DNA of 43,092 nt from an uncultured Microbulbifer sp. (GTDB taxonomy: Bacteria; Pseudomonadota; Gammaproteobacteria; Pseudomonadales; Cellvibrionaceae). The translations under genes and the position numbers were made by a program. How positions within the stretch are numbered: the stretch's first letter is position 1; every line of letters starts with the position of its first letter. Positions 28,861-37,367 of this stretch are shown here, in pieces. The notes below the pieces were generated by a model that saw nothing but the letters and a program-made list of their open reading frames with translations, did no database searches and had not been told where the DNA came from. The stretch lies in the NCBI RefSeq assembly GCF_947498635.1, contig NZ_CANMKV010000037.1:1-43092 (forward strand), in the 5' to 3' direction.

Positions 28861-29693
28861 GTTTGTATTTAAAATCTGCAGCCTTTACGCCGATCGAAAA
28901 TATTAACATCATAAGGAATGTGAATCTTCAATATGCCTTTGCTCAAATTGGCAAGATCATATCTGATCAGAGCCATAGAGTCCTTGAAGGTATTTCGTTG
29001 GAATCAAAGAATAAGATTAGCCGACACTTTCTCTGCTCCACAATGATTGAGTTACCTTTCACGACTGGAGCAATCACCGTGCGTGATTTGAATCCGGTTG
29101 AAAAGGGGCGGGGCGTTCCCGTTACTAGCTTTATTAACACCTATGAATGTGCCTCATGGGGTTATAGTCTTCGTTATTACTTAAAGCAAAATCCCGGTGC
29201 CCGCTATGTAATGGTTAGCATACTGGATGCCAATGTGCTCGATTTAAGCTTTTGGCAACGCAATGAAAACTGGGGGAAAAGCGGCTTTGGCCTTTGCACT
29301 TTACTTCTGGAGGTGGAGTCATTTCAATCAAGTGATATCAGCGCAGGTTGTACCGTTACCTATAACACTACCCCTGAGTTTGCGACGATTATTCGCAAAA
29401 TGGCCAGTAGTAGGGAAGATCTCACTTTGTCGCTACCCTTCTTTCCAGAAAATATTCGGCAGATATTCACCAAGCTACTCAAGGGCTTTGACCAGCTTCC
29501 TGATCTCCATGATAGATGGGGACATTGTTTCGGTAGCGACCCCTGGTTGAATATTATTCAACACGGTGTTGATGGAAGATTTGATCGGCGTGAGAAGTTA
29601 TTGGCATGTTCAATCGCTCTAAATGGCTATTACTGTACTGCAGAAGTAAATATTGACCGGGACAGCGTCTTTTATTTGGCGGAGGCGGCATGA
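28857..29693 (+). CDS. Divergent thiolase-fold (ketoacyl-ACP synthase III-like) protein
   Basis: A 278-residue protein. NTYECASWGYSLRYYL (Cys98) lines up with the FabH nucleophile loop (AACAGFxYAL), NWGKSGFGLCTLLLEV with the FGDGAGAxVL strand, and the end KLLACSIALNGYYCTAEV with the final GAGxTWGAxL strand. GHCFGSDPW (about 223-231) may supply the second active-site region. It is short (FabH is about 320) and lacks the N-terminal strands. A condensing, acyl-transfer or scaffold role is possible. ATGA overlaps couple it to both neighbours. Confidence 0.5.
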   Translation: MSLYLKSAAFTPIENINIIRNVNLQYAFAQIGKIISDQSHRVLEGISLESKNKISRHFLCSTMIELPFTTGAITVRDLNPVEKGRGVPVTSFINTYECASWGYSLRYYLKQNPGARYVMVSILDANVLDLSFWQRNENWGKSGFGLCTLLLEVESFQSSDISAGCTVTYNTTPEFATIIRKMASSREDLTLSLPFFPENIRQIFTKLLKGFDQLPDLHDRWGHCFGSDPWLNIIQHGVDGRFDRREKLLACSIALNGYYCTAEVNIDRDSVFYLAEAA

Positions 29694-30217
29694 GTAAAGT
29701 GATTGAACTTTCTACAAGACTGCTTCGTAACCCCTATCCCAAGCAGCCCAAGCCTTGTGTCGCACAAATACTACCGCTGGAAGGTGAATCTGACTTCCTA
29801 GCTATCTCTCAATTGCCAGTGGGTAAAACACCGGTACTCTTGAGCTTTTCTGAGCATTATCAGCTTTTGGTTGAGTTATTGGAATGTGTTGATAGCGCTG
29901 GCCTGGAGATTGATACGATCTTATTGCGAATGCAGATGCCTGCTGGTGGAAGAATGCCAAAGCAGTTTTTACAGGATCGGGTTTTAATGTTGCAGGGTGT
30001 ACACGAGGAAGAGTTGATCTTGCATCAGCAAGGAACTTCCTATTTGGTGATCGAAGACACCCTGATCCGGCATCCGCTGGAGTCTGGTTCCAATAGCCTG
30101 CGGCTGCGAATACGCTGTGTTGCAGACTGTAATTATCTTATTTCACGGATTTCTGAAAAATTACTGCAGTTGGGTTTTGATTCTATTGAAAAAATGGTCA
30201 GGGAAAGGACCGCATAG
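29690..30217 (+). CDS. Unknown cluster protein, 175 residues
   Basis: I do not recognise a family. The protein is soluble, without signal peptide or membrane segment, and rich in short beta strands and hydrophobic helices (LPVGKTPVLLSFSEHYQLLVELL; HQQGTSYLVIED). Its position between the two thiolase-like genes, with a four-base overlap at the start and two bases to the next gene, suggests that it is a subunit of the same complex. Confidence 0.7.
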   Translation: MSKVIELSTRLLRNPYPKQPKPCVAQILPLEGESDFLAISQLPVGKTPVLLSFSEHYQLLVELLECVDSAGLEIDTILLRMQMPAGGRMPKQFLQDRVLMLQGVHEEELILHQQGTSYLVIEDTLIRHPLESGSNSLRLRIRCVADCNYLISRISEKLLQLGFDSIEKMVRERTA

Positions 30218-30219
30218 CC

Positions 30220-31239
30220 ATGTATATTAGAAGCCTCTGGGTAGATCATAATGGTGAGACAAAGCAATTATTGCGCGCCCTAAATCAATATTTGTTGGGG
30301 TTAATTCAACTTCCTGAGCTTGTCTACGTAGTTTCTGCCGGGGAGGCTAATGTACTTCTGGAAAGACCGGTTGTTGAGTTCCTCGCTCAGTTGGAACAGG
30401 CCGGACACAATATTCAATTTGTCGGTAGTGCCTGTACCAGTTTTCATGCGGCAATTCTCAGTTATTCCATGCAGCCGGAAGATGATGCTCTCGTCATTAA
30501 TCTGGAGCTTGGCAAAGATCGGCAGCAGGAGTGCCTGGATGCTTTGGGTATTGGTGTAAAGTCGGGGCAAGATGGATTGGATGTGATCACAGGCGTGGCA
30601 GTCACCTGGTTGAGCAAACAATACCATGCGCAAAGTCTCTGCCAAATTTCTAGCTGCGACATTTTATCTCAGGCGCCTTCGCTCAGTGGGGCCCATGAGT
30701 TAGTTCAAAATCTTAAGAAATTAATTTCCACCAATTCTAGTCGTACATCTAAGGTTGCCTCTTTTGATATTAAGTCTCGGTGGGCTAAGGGATTGCTAAA
30801 GGGATTTTCCCAAGAAGAAAAATCTCAGTGGCTACCCAGTATTGAGAATGATGGATTTCACTACCTCAGTATAAAACCTCTTGGTGAGATTCAGGCCTAC
30901 TGTCTCAATCTTGGCGTAGAGGATCTTTGGCTTCTTACACTGGGCGGCGGTGGTCGGGCGGGGTGCATTAGGGTTCAAAAAGCGTTGAAACCTGAAGAGC
31001 AGCTGCTCTCTCGGTTAGTTCATACGGAGACTCTCTCTCTTGAAAATGCGTACAATAAATTTACCGCTGCGCAACATATCGGCGATGCGCTTGGTCAGGA
31101 TTACCTCCCCCATGTGCGCAATGCGCTGATCTATCCCCAGAAAAAATATAGGGGAAGACACAATCAAACATTTCACTGGGTGCTGGGTTCCGGCAGCTGG
31201 CGATCACTCTTGGAAAATCAAGGAGCCAAGCATGGGTAG
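30220..31239 (+). CDS. Second divergent thiolase-fold (ketosynthase-like) protein
   Basis: A 339-residue protein. FVGSACTSFHAAILSY (Cys72) matches the ketosynthase nucleophile motif (xSACxSSxxAI), and DLWLLTLGGGGRAGCIRV (about 232-249) resembles a later glycine-rich core strand. The usual first about 90 residues of a ketosynthase are missing, and the catalytic histidines cannot be placed with confidence. A chain-elongation, starter-transfer or decarboxylation role is possible, or a heteromeric partner of the protein at 28857. It starts two bases after the previous gene and overlaps the next by eight. Confidence 0.45.
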   Translation: MYIRSLWVDHNGETKQLLRALNQYLLGLIQLPELVYVVSAGEANVLLERPVVEFLAQLEQAGHNIQFVGSACTSFHAAILSYSMQPEDDALVINLELGKDRQQECLDALGIGVKSGQDGLDVITGVAVTWLSKQYHAQSLCQISSCDILSQAPSLSGAHELVQNLKKLISTNSSRTSKVASFDIKSRWAKGLLKGFSQEEKSQWLPSIENDGFHYLSIKPLGEIQAYCLNLGVEDLWLLTLGGGGRAGCIRVQKALKPEEQLLSRLVHTETLSLENAYNKFTAAQHIGDALGQDYLPHVRNALIYPQKKYRGRHNQTFHWVLGSGSWRSLLENQGAKHG

Positions 31240-33085
31240 AAATATTTATAAGTCAGACCTACGGGAATTTAAATTCCTGATTGAAGACCAGTTCTATCAA
31301 ACCAAGGCACTTTTTGAGCATTCTCTTTATAGCGAGCATTCTGCAGAAAACTTGAGTGATTTACTTCAAAAAGCGAAAAAATTTGCCTGTGAGGTACTTG
31401 GACCAAGTTATCAAGAAGCTGATGAGCAAGGCTGTCAACTGGTGGATGGCAAAGTGCAGTTGCCGGCATCTTTCCCTGAGATGTGGAGCCGCTTTAAGGA
31501 AGAGTGGGGGGATTTGGCCTCTACTGACGGTGAGCAACACTCTGAGCTGCCTCCGTTCATAATGCAGATGCTTCTGGAAATGTTTATGGGAGCTAATCCC
31601 AGCTTTATGACTTATGGTGGCTTTTGTCTACCCTCATCCACTTTAGTGGAGAAGTATGGTAGCGAAATACAAAAGTTTCTGTTTAAAGAGAAGTTGGCCC
31701 GGTCGGAATGGACCTCATGCCTGTGTTTGACTGAGCCGCAGGCAGGAAGTGATGTTTCCCTAGTTGATACCAAGGCTTCCAGGCAAGAAGATGGCACCTA
31801 CCTACTTACTGGCGAGAAATACCTGATCAGTGCTGGAATGCACGATCTCACCGAAAACACCTTATATTTTGTCATGGGAAGGGGGGAGAAAAGTGGATCG
31901 GGTACTTACGGTTTGTCCTGTTTCATAGTACCCAAATATTGGGTAGAGGAAGATGGCAGCCTTGGCGAATTTAACCAGGTCGAATGTCTTTCTCTCGCCG
32001 ATAAGATGGGCTTTAAGGGGTGTGCTAATACCCACCTGAGTTTCGGTAAGAATGGTCCGTGCAGGGCTTACTTATTAGGGGATCGGGAAAATGTGGGCCT
32101 ATTGCAGTTCTTAACACTAATGAACCAAGCGCGAATTAGCACCGGAGTTTACGCGTTAGGAATGGCTTCTTCCGCTTACTACAACGCACTTGCCTACGCT
32201 AGTAAGCGTTTGCAAGGGAAGCGTTTTCACGAGAGTTTCAGTGCGACTGCCAGCAGGGTCAATATTGTTGAACACGTGGATGTTCAACGTATGTTGCTGG
32301 AGATGAAATCCAAAGTTGAGGGTTGTCGCGCATTGATCGCAAAATTGACTCTCTCGGAGAGCTTTCTCAAAACTTTTGAAGGGCAGGCGGACAAGAAAGC
32401 TGAGGCTACCCATCATCAGGGCCTGGTTAACCTGCTGACTCCGGTGGTTAAGGCGTATGTTAGTGATCAGGCTTGGAGAGTTTGTGAGTTGGCTATTCAG
32501 ACCTGTGGTGGCCAGGGGTATCTGAAAGAACTGGGTATTGAGCAGTATGCTCGGGATGTTAAGGTTCTTGCGATTTGGGAGGGAACCAATTATATCCAGA
32601 GTCAAGACCTTATTCGAGATAAGCTGGGACTTGGGAATTCCAGTAAACTATTCCAGATTTATAAAAATGAAATCGAAGCATTTATTGCAAAGGCTGCGGA
32701 CTACCCAACATTCAAAGGCGAATTCAAGGGTTTGCAAGAATCTTTTGAGCATCTAGAAATTGTTCTGAAAGCTGTGCATGTTTGGGTAAGAACAAAGGAA
32801 ATGTTCAAGATACCTGCCTATAGCACCCGCATACTGCATATGATGGGCGATATTACTCTTGCCTGGCTATTATTGGAGGCGGCCTGTAGCGCTTCCAATC
32901 GATTGAGTCAAGGTGAGGCTGATACTGATTTCTTTGAGTCGAAAATTTTGAGTGCCAAGTTCTTTATCCGTAATGAGCTGCCTCGGACCAGAATGGTAAT
33001 GGAAATTATCCAGGATCCTGATTCATTCTGTTCGGTGGATTCTTCTGTTTGGAATTCTCTTCTCAACGAGGTTGAATCATTGTGA
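31232..33085 (+). CDS. Large acyl-CoA dehydrogenase family protein
   Basis: A 617-residue member of the long acyl-CoA dehydrogenase group (DmdC/FadE5-like; ordinary members are about 385). CLTEPQAGSDVSLVDT and TGEKYLISAG form the flavin and substrate site. The later block QTCGGQGYLKELGIEQYARD is followed by IWEGTNYIQSQDL, whose Glu450 is the expected catalytic base. The extra C-terminal helical region (about 470-617) is typical of the long type. In this context it probably dehydrogenates an ACP-bound intermediate, as prolyl-ACP dehydrogenases do in pyrrole biosynthesis, though those are the short type. Its start overlaps the preceding gene. Confidence 0.85.
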   Translation: MGRNIYKSDLREFKFLIEDQFYQTKALFEHSLYSEHSAENLSDLLQKAKKFACEVLGPSYQEADEQGCQLVDGKVQLPASFPEMWSRFKEEWGDLASTDGEQHSELPPFIMQMLLEMFMGANPSFMTYGGFCLPSSTLVEKYGSEIQKFLFKEKLARSEWTSCLCLTEPQAGSDVSLVDTKASRQEDGTYLLTGEKYLISAGMHDLTENTLYFVMGRGEKSGSGTYGLSCFIVPKYWVEEDGSLGEFNQVECLSLADKMGFKGCANTHLSFGKNGPCRAYLLGDRENVGLLQFLTLMNQARISTGVYALGMASSAYYNALAYASKRLQGKRFHESFSATASRVNIVEHVDVQRMLLEMKSKVEGCRALIAKLTLSESFLKTFEGQADKKAEATHHQGLVNLLTPVVKAYVSDQAWRVCELAIQTCGGQGYLKELGIEQYARDVKVLAIWEGTNYIQSQDLIRDKLGLGNSSKLFQIYKNEIEAFIAKAADYPTFKGEFKGLQESFEHLEIVLKAVHVWVRTKEMFKIPAYSTRILHMMGDITLAWLLLEAACSASNRLSQGEADTDFFESKILSAKFFIRNELPRTRMVMEIIQDPDSFCSVDSSVWNSLLNEVESL

Positions 33086-35052
33086 TGGGGGCAATAGAAG
33101 AAATACAACAAGAGTATGATGTTGTCATTATTGGTGGTGGTTGGGCCGGATTGACTCTAGCCCGGCAGATTAGGCGCGGTAGTCAGGCGGTTTCAATCCT
33201 TGTTGTGGAAGCTAGCGAGAGCTTTCGGGGAAAAGTGGGAGAAGCTACCGTCGAGATGACTGGCCATTACTTTATGAAGCAGCTTGGCCTGGTTAATTAC
33301 CTATACAGAAACCACCTTCCCAAAAATGGTTTGCGCTTTTTCTATGATACGCCCGATCACAGCCTGTCGCTCACAGAGATGAGTGAGCATGGAACAACCA
33401 GTATTCCGCCTCATCCCGCATTCCAGTTGGATAGGGCGCGTCTGGAGGCGGATCTGGTTGAAATGAACCGTGAAGACGGTATCGAAGTTGTAATGGGGGT
33501 AAAAGCAAAGTCCCTAAAGATCGGCTCTGCTGATCATCACCACACCATTCAGCTGTCTGCCGGTGAGCGCAATACGGAAATCAGTGCGCGTTGGTTGGTT
33601 GACTGTAGTGGACGTAACCGGTTTGCTAAGAAGCACAAGAAGCTGACTCGTCAGGAAAATGTGCCTGAGCACTTCTCTGCCTGGGGCCGCTTTAAAAATA
33701 TCCAGGATATCGACGCCATGGGCGATGAGGCCTGGAGAAGTCGCGCCTTTGGACGCTTCCTATCTACGAATCACTTCTCTGGCGAAGGGTATTGGGTTTG
33801 GTTTATCCCCTTGAGTGGTGGCTATACCAGTGTGGGTATCGTGGGTGAAAAAGACAAATTTGAGAAACCGCCCACCAAACGCGATAGTTTTCTGAATTTC
33901 CTGATGGAATATCGGGCAATTGCAGAGTTGCTGGAGGGTGCGGAGCTTGTCGATTTTGAAGCTTGGGGCCAGCTTGCCTACCGGGCGGACGAATTTATAT
34001 TCCCTGATCGCTGGGCTACCTCAGGCTTTGCCTCTATGTTTCTTGATCCGCTTTTTAGTGGCGGTGGCGATATGATCGCTCTTTTTAATGATCATATTAG
34101 CAAGTATATTCTCGCGGATCTAAAGGCTTCTGATCGAGCCTGTGCACAGCAAATGCTGGATCAGCAATTACCAGTTGCAAACCAGACAGTAAAAGAGTTT
34201 TACCAAGGCCTCTATGCGCATGTGGCCAATGTGTATCCTGTTATCGATTGCGGAGAACTCTGCTCGCCTTTGCTCGCTTATAATACAGCCGCTTATTTCT
34301 TGGAAATTGCTTGGGACTATATGTCTGGCAATTACCTGGATCAGGATTATTGGTTACGTAAAAGCTACCTGCGCCGGGGCTATATGGCGCTTGAACTTAT
34401 ACTGCAAAAACAATTGATAGATACCGCGGAAGTACTCAAATCAGAGGGCCGCTACTTTCGCCGAAATGCTGAAGGATTTTTCGAGTCCGGAGCGGATCAT
34501 TACAAATATTTTGTGTACTTAATGGGAACCGCTGGCAAGGATGGATGGCGTATTGATTTAAGGGTCAAGCTCTGGGTTGAGATGTTCCTTAAAGTGATAG
34601 AAGCTAAGTTAGACCTGCCAATGCTCGCTAATAGAATGGTAGTACAGCAGAGTATTTTATTACCGGATCTCCTTGAGAAACCCAATTTTAATAGTGAGGA
34701 TAAAGATTGGCTCCTGAATAAAATCTCGGCCAAATTATCCGAACTGCTCTCTGATGAAACTGAATCGCCAGTGCAGGTCACGGTAACTGAAGATTCCTTC
34801 CGAACCGACCTGGTAGAGGTGATAAATCCGTCCGGTGACCTTACTCACACTGAGCTTGAAAAACTGGCGAAGAAAGCCAGGTCTCTTTGGAGGCAAACCC
34901 AGGAGTACATTGCTATGCCAAGCATGGTGCCGGTATTTTTGGCATTTGCGCGCAATCAGCCCGATAGTATTATGGACTCCGTGATCGACCAGAGAAAGCT
35001 GCAGAGCAGAGAACATCAAGTCTCTGAAAATCGTGTTGTGGAGGCTGTGTGA
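33085..35052 (+). CDS. Flavin-dependent halogenase with long C-terminal extension
   Basis: A 655-residue FAD enzyme of the tryptophan-halogenase superfamily. FAD-binding GGGWAG is at 17-22. KVGEAT follows at 50-55, and Lys80 in HLPKNGLRF occupies the place of the catalytic lysine that guides hypohalous acid. The diagnostic WxWxIP motif is intact (WVWFIP, 237-242), as is the flavin loop LDPLFSGGG. Both marks separate halogenases from ordinary monooxygenases. The C-terminal about 250 residues are longer than in tryptophan halogenases, as in CmlS-like and carrier-protein-dependent types, so an ACP-tethered substrate is plausible. The start ATG shares its A with the previous stop (TGATG). Bromide or chloride use is unknown. 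A separate flavin reductase is not in the operon. Confidence 0.85.
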   Translation: MGAIEEIQQEYDVVIIGGGWAGLTLARQIRRGSQAVSILVVEASESFRGKVGEATVEMTGHYFMKQLGLVNYLYRNHLPKNGLRFFYDTPDHSLSLTEMSEHGTTSIPPHPAFQLDRARLEADLVEMNREDGIEVVMGVKAKSLKIGSADHHHTIQLSAGERNTEISARWLVDCSGRNRFAKKHKKLTRQENVPEHFSAWGRFKNIQDIDAMGDEAWRSRAFGRFLSTNHFSGEGYWVWFIPLSGGYTSVGIVGEKDKFEKPPTKRDSFLNFLMEYRAIAELLEGAELVDFEAWGQLAYRADEFIFPDRWATSGFASMFLDPLFSGGGDMIALFNDHISKYILADLKASDRACAQQMLDQQLPVANQTVKEFYQGLYAHVANVYPVIDCGELCSPLLAYNTAAYFLEIAWDYMSGNYLDQDYWLRKSYLRRGYMALELILQKQLIDTAEVLKSEGRYFRRNAEGFFESGADHYKYFVYLMGTAGKDGWRIDLRVKLWVEMFLKVIEAKLDLPMLANRMVVQQSILLPDLLEKPNFNSEDKDWLLNKISAKLSELLSDETESPVQVTVTEDSFRTDLVEVINPSGDLTHTELEKLAKKARSLWRQTQEYIAMPSMVPVFLAFARNQPDSIMDSVIDQRKLQSREHQVSENRVVEAV

Positions 35053-35963
35053 TTCAGGAATTCTTCAAGGCTCGGGATGGTAAGAGTCTGGCGTTTCGCT
35101 GGATGCCGGCTGATGATACTGAGACTGCACTTATTTGTATGCACGGCAGTACTTTTAGTAGCCAGTGGTATTTAATGTTTGGACGAATGCTACACAGACA
35201 GGGTGTGACTATCTGCTTGCCCGATTGGCGTGGGCACGGCAAGAGTGAGGGGCGCCCCGGAGACCTGGACTACCCCGATCAATTACAGGACGACCTACAC
35301 GATTTGATTAGGCATCTCAAGGAGAGGGGTGTGTGCCGCTTTGTGCTTGGCGGTCACAGTGCGGGCTCTCTAGCATCTCTGCGATATCTTGGGATTTACG
35401 GTACTACGGACATTGTAGGTTTTTTTGCGATTGCTCCGCCATTGACCCAAGCCGAAGAAACTCGGAAGTACGATATTGCTACCTCTGGGATTGAGTACTT
35501 TATTCGCTATTTTCGTAAAAGGCGGCACACCCGACCGATGGCTGGGCCCGAGCAACAAAACCTGCCTAAGATAAACCTTTGGAAGTATTGGCTAGCAATG
35601 CTTTTTCCTGTTTTCAGGCGAATGCCAGTGCTGAGTTTCCCTCCTGTTGGGTCGGCTGCGGGCAATCAGGGTCGGGTTTTGGACTGCAGTTTTAATCTGC
35701 TCAGTGCTTATACTATCAAGCGATATACCGACTTGTTTGCCAGCCTCGACATCCCATGTCATATCACAGTAGGTGAGCATGACGAAGTGGTCGATGCACA
35801 TATTTTGTATACAGTGATGAATTGGTATGTCTCTCCACGGGTAGAGTCCTATTTAACAGAAATTCCGAAAGCTACACATATGTCGGCTATTTCGGCATCG
35901 GTGAAGCCAATTTCCGGTTGGTTAGAGAAGGTGGTAGTACGCCAGTTGGAGGTGACCCCGTGA
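35049..35963 (+). CDS. Alpha/beta hydrolase (lysophospholipase / exosortase-hydrolase-like)
   Basis: A 304-residue alpha/beta hydrolase. The oxyanion segment MHGSTFSS is at 31-38, DWRGHGKSEG at 59-68, the nucleophile Ser104 in GGHSAGS, an acid in VGEHDEVVD and the final His in KATHM. It could release the product from the carrier protein as a thioesterase, or edit misloaded chains. Hydrolases of this type also accompany the ligase/decarboxylase pair in exosortase loci. It starts at a GTG overlapping the halogenase stop by four bases (GTGA). Confidence 0.85.
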   Translation: MIQEFFKARDGKSLAFRWMPADDTETALICMHGSTFSSQWYLMFGRMLHRQGVTICLPDWRGHGKSEGRPGDLDYPDQLQDDLHDLIRHLKERGVCRFVLGGHSAGSLASLRYLGIYGTTDIVGFFAIAPPLTQAEETRKYDIATSGIEYFIRYFRKRRHTRPMAGPEQQNLPKINLWKYWLAMLFPVFRRMPVLSFPPVGSAAGNQGRVLDCSFNLLSAYTIKRYTDLFASLDIPCHITVGEHDEVVDAHILYTVMNWYVSPRVESYLTEIPKATHMSAISASVKPISGWLEKVVVRQLEVTP

Positions 35964-37090
35964 AAAAAATGGTTTACCAAATCCCGGGCGTGAAGCCGAT
36001 GCCGTTAGCAGTAGGTACGGAATTATACCTAGAAGAGCTTTACCGCTTCGAAAATAAGAAGTCGATGGTTTCTTCGAGTGAGACACCTTCAGGTGTTATC
36101 CAGCGAATAGATCGCAATAGTTTTCATATTCGGCTCGAAGATTCATTTAGGTTGCCTCTTTACCATTTCTTGGTGAACGATCGGCTTTTTATTGGAAAAA
36201 ATTTATCTCCTTTCTTGGCTGTGGGCGCTGATAAAATTGACCCTCACTATTTAATTGAGTTGGAATATTTCGGCTTCTCTATTGAGAGAAAAAGCCTATT
36301 GAAAGACGTGAAGATGCTTTTTCCGGCTGATGACGTAGTGATTTCAGCGCAAGAGTTGATATGGCTGGATGATGATTTGCTAAAGCATCCAGGTTTAAAG
36401 GCGTCTTTGGTGAAGCCGCAAAGCCAGGGAGAATCTCTCTACAATCTTCTGCCCGCAGTGGCTACAAGCCTGTTTTCTCCTTTCGATCATGTATTTTACG
36501 CTCAGTTTTCTCAGCAAATTATAGCGTGTGAAGACCCTATTCTTGAAGTGGGCAAACAGAGCCTGCCAAAGAATTTTGGATTTGGCCTGAACAGAGCGGA
36601 TGTCTTCAATGGTGCGCATAAGTCAGGAGTGGTTGAAGGCATTAACCTGAAAACCCATGTGAGTAAGATAAAAAGGGAGCTTGAGACTGGTTGGGAGGCT
36701 ACAGGGCGCGAGCAAAGCCTGGAGACCTACCTGGCGGAAGGCTTCTATTACCCGTTTACTCTGTTTCAACTGAATATTTTAGCGGCTGAAGCAGGTAAGG
36801 AAGTCAGACTTGTTGATTCTGAAGTTCAGAAGGATAAAGCTGATGCGATTTTTACTATGGATGATGATCCCATAGTCAATGTTTATGAGTCTTTTCAAAG
36901 GGTGTTTTTTTATGGAAACCAGTGGCTTTCACGAGTCTGGTTTTTTATTCCACCCATGATTAGCGCCAAGATCATTAAACGGCAATATAAGTATTCCTCA
37001 GGTGAGCAGCATATTTGTATCTATGCTTTGACCCTGGATTATTTGTTGCGATTTTATCCTTTAAAAGTTGGTAATGTTACTGGAGATTAG
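35960..37090 (+). CDS. Asparagine-synthetase-like protein lacking the ATP pyrophosphatase loop
   Basis: A 376-residue protein. Residues about 62-130 (LPLYHFLVNDRLFIGKNL, then DPHYLIELEYFGFS and FPADDVVIS) follow the strand and helix order of class B asparagine synthetases. ETYLAEGFYYPFTLFQLN with GKEVRLVDSEV recalls their C-terminal LPxDLLxKxDRxxMxxxxExRxPFLD block. Where SGGxDS should bind ATP there is FYAQFSQQI (about 179-187), and the N-terminal amidotransferase cysteine is absent. It is therefore likely a pseudo-enzyme or has a new role. I start at GTG 35960: GGAGGT lies six bases upstream and it overlaps the previous stop. An ATG at 35969 is possible. Confidence 0.5.
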   Translation: MKKMVYQIPGVKPMPLAVGTELYLEELYRFENKKSMVSSSETPSGVIQRIDRNSFHIRLEDSFRLPLYHFLVNDRLFIGKNLSPFLAVGADKIDPHYLIELEYFGFSIERKSLLKDVKMLFPADDVVISAQELIWLDDDLLKHPGLKASLVKPQSQGESLYNLLPAVATSLFSPFDHVFYAQFSQQIIACEDPILEVGKQSLPKNFGFGLNRADVFNGAHKSGVVEGINLKTHVSKIKRELETGWEATGREQSLETYLAEGFYYPFTLFQLNILAAEAGKEVRLVDSEVQKDKADAIFTMDDDPIVNVYESFQRVFFYGNQWLSRVWFFIPPMISAKIIKRQYKYSSGEQHICIYALTLDYLLRFYPLKVGNVTGD

Positions 37091-37092
37091 GT

Positions 37093-37347
37093 ATGTCTAC
37101 AGCAGTCGTAGAGAGCAAAATACAGGAACTCTGTGAACAGATAGCTCTTATGCTGAATGTTGATTCTGTCGATGCGGATACTCCCATCGCTGAGCTGGGT
37201 GTGGATTCACTCAATATTGTGGAAGTGATATTGATTTGTGAGCAACTCTATCCCGGTGTAATGAGCCCCGAAAATTTAGTGTTTGATGAGCACACCACCC
37301 TCGGGGAAATGGATAATCAATTGCTTGAGAATTCAGCTGAGATGTAA
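37093..37347 (+). CDS. Acyl/peptidyl carrier protein
   Basis: An 84-residue free-standing carrier. The phosphopantetheine site is Ser39 in ELGVDSLNIVEV, followed by the normal helix II and a C-terminal TLGEM helix. It would carry the substrate through loading, decarboxylation, dehydrogenation and halogenation. It starts two bases after the previous gene. No phosphopantetheinyl transferase is in the cluster, so a housekeeping one must modify it. Confidence 0.93.
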   Translation: MSTAVVESKIQELCEQIALMLNVDSVDADTPIAELGVDSLNIVEVILICEQLYPGVMSPENLVFDEHTTLGEMDNQLLENSAEM

Positions 37348-37367
37348 ATCTCTTGAGGGAGTAGCCC

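Noticed and set aside
35822..35959. Longer N-terminus for the asparagine-synthetase-like protein from a TTG at 35822
   Set aside because: It would overlap the hydrolase gene by about 140 bases; the GTG at 35960 has GGAGGT at the right distance and the same four-base overlap as its neighbours.
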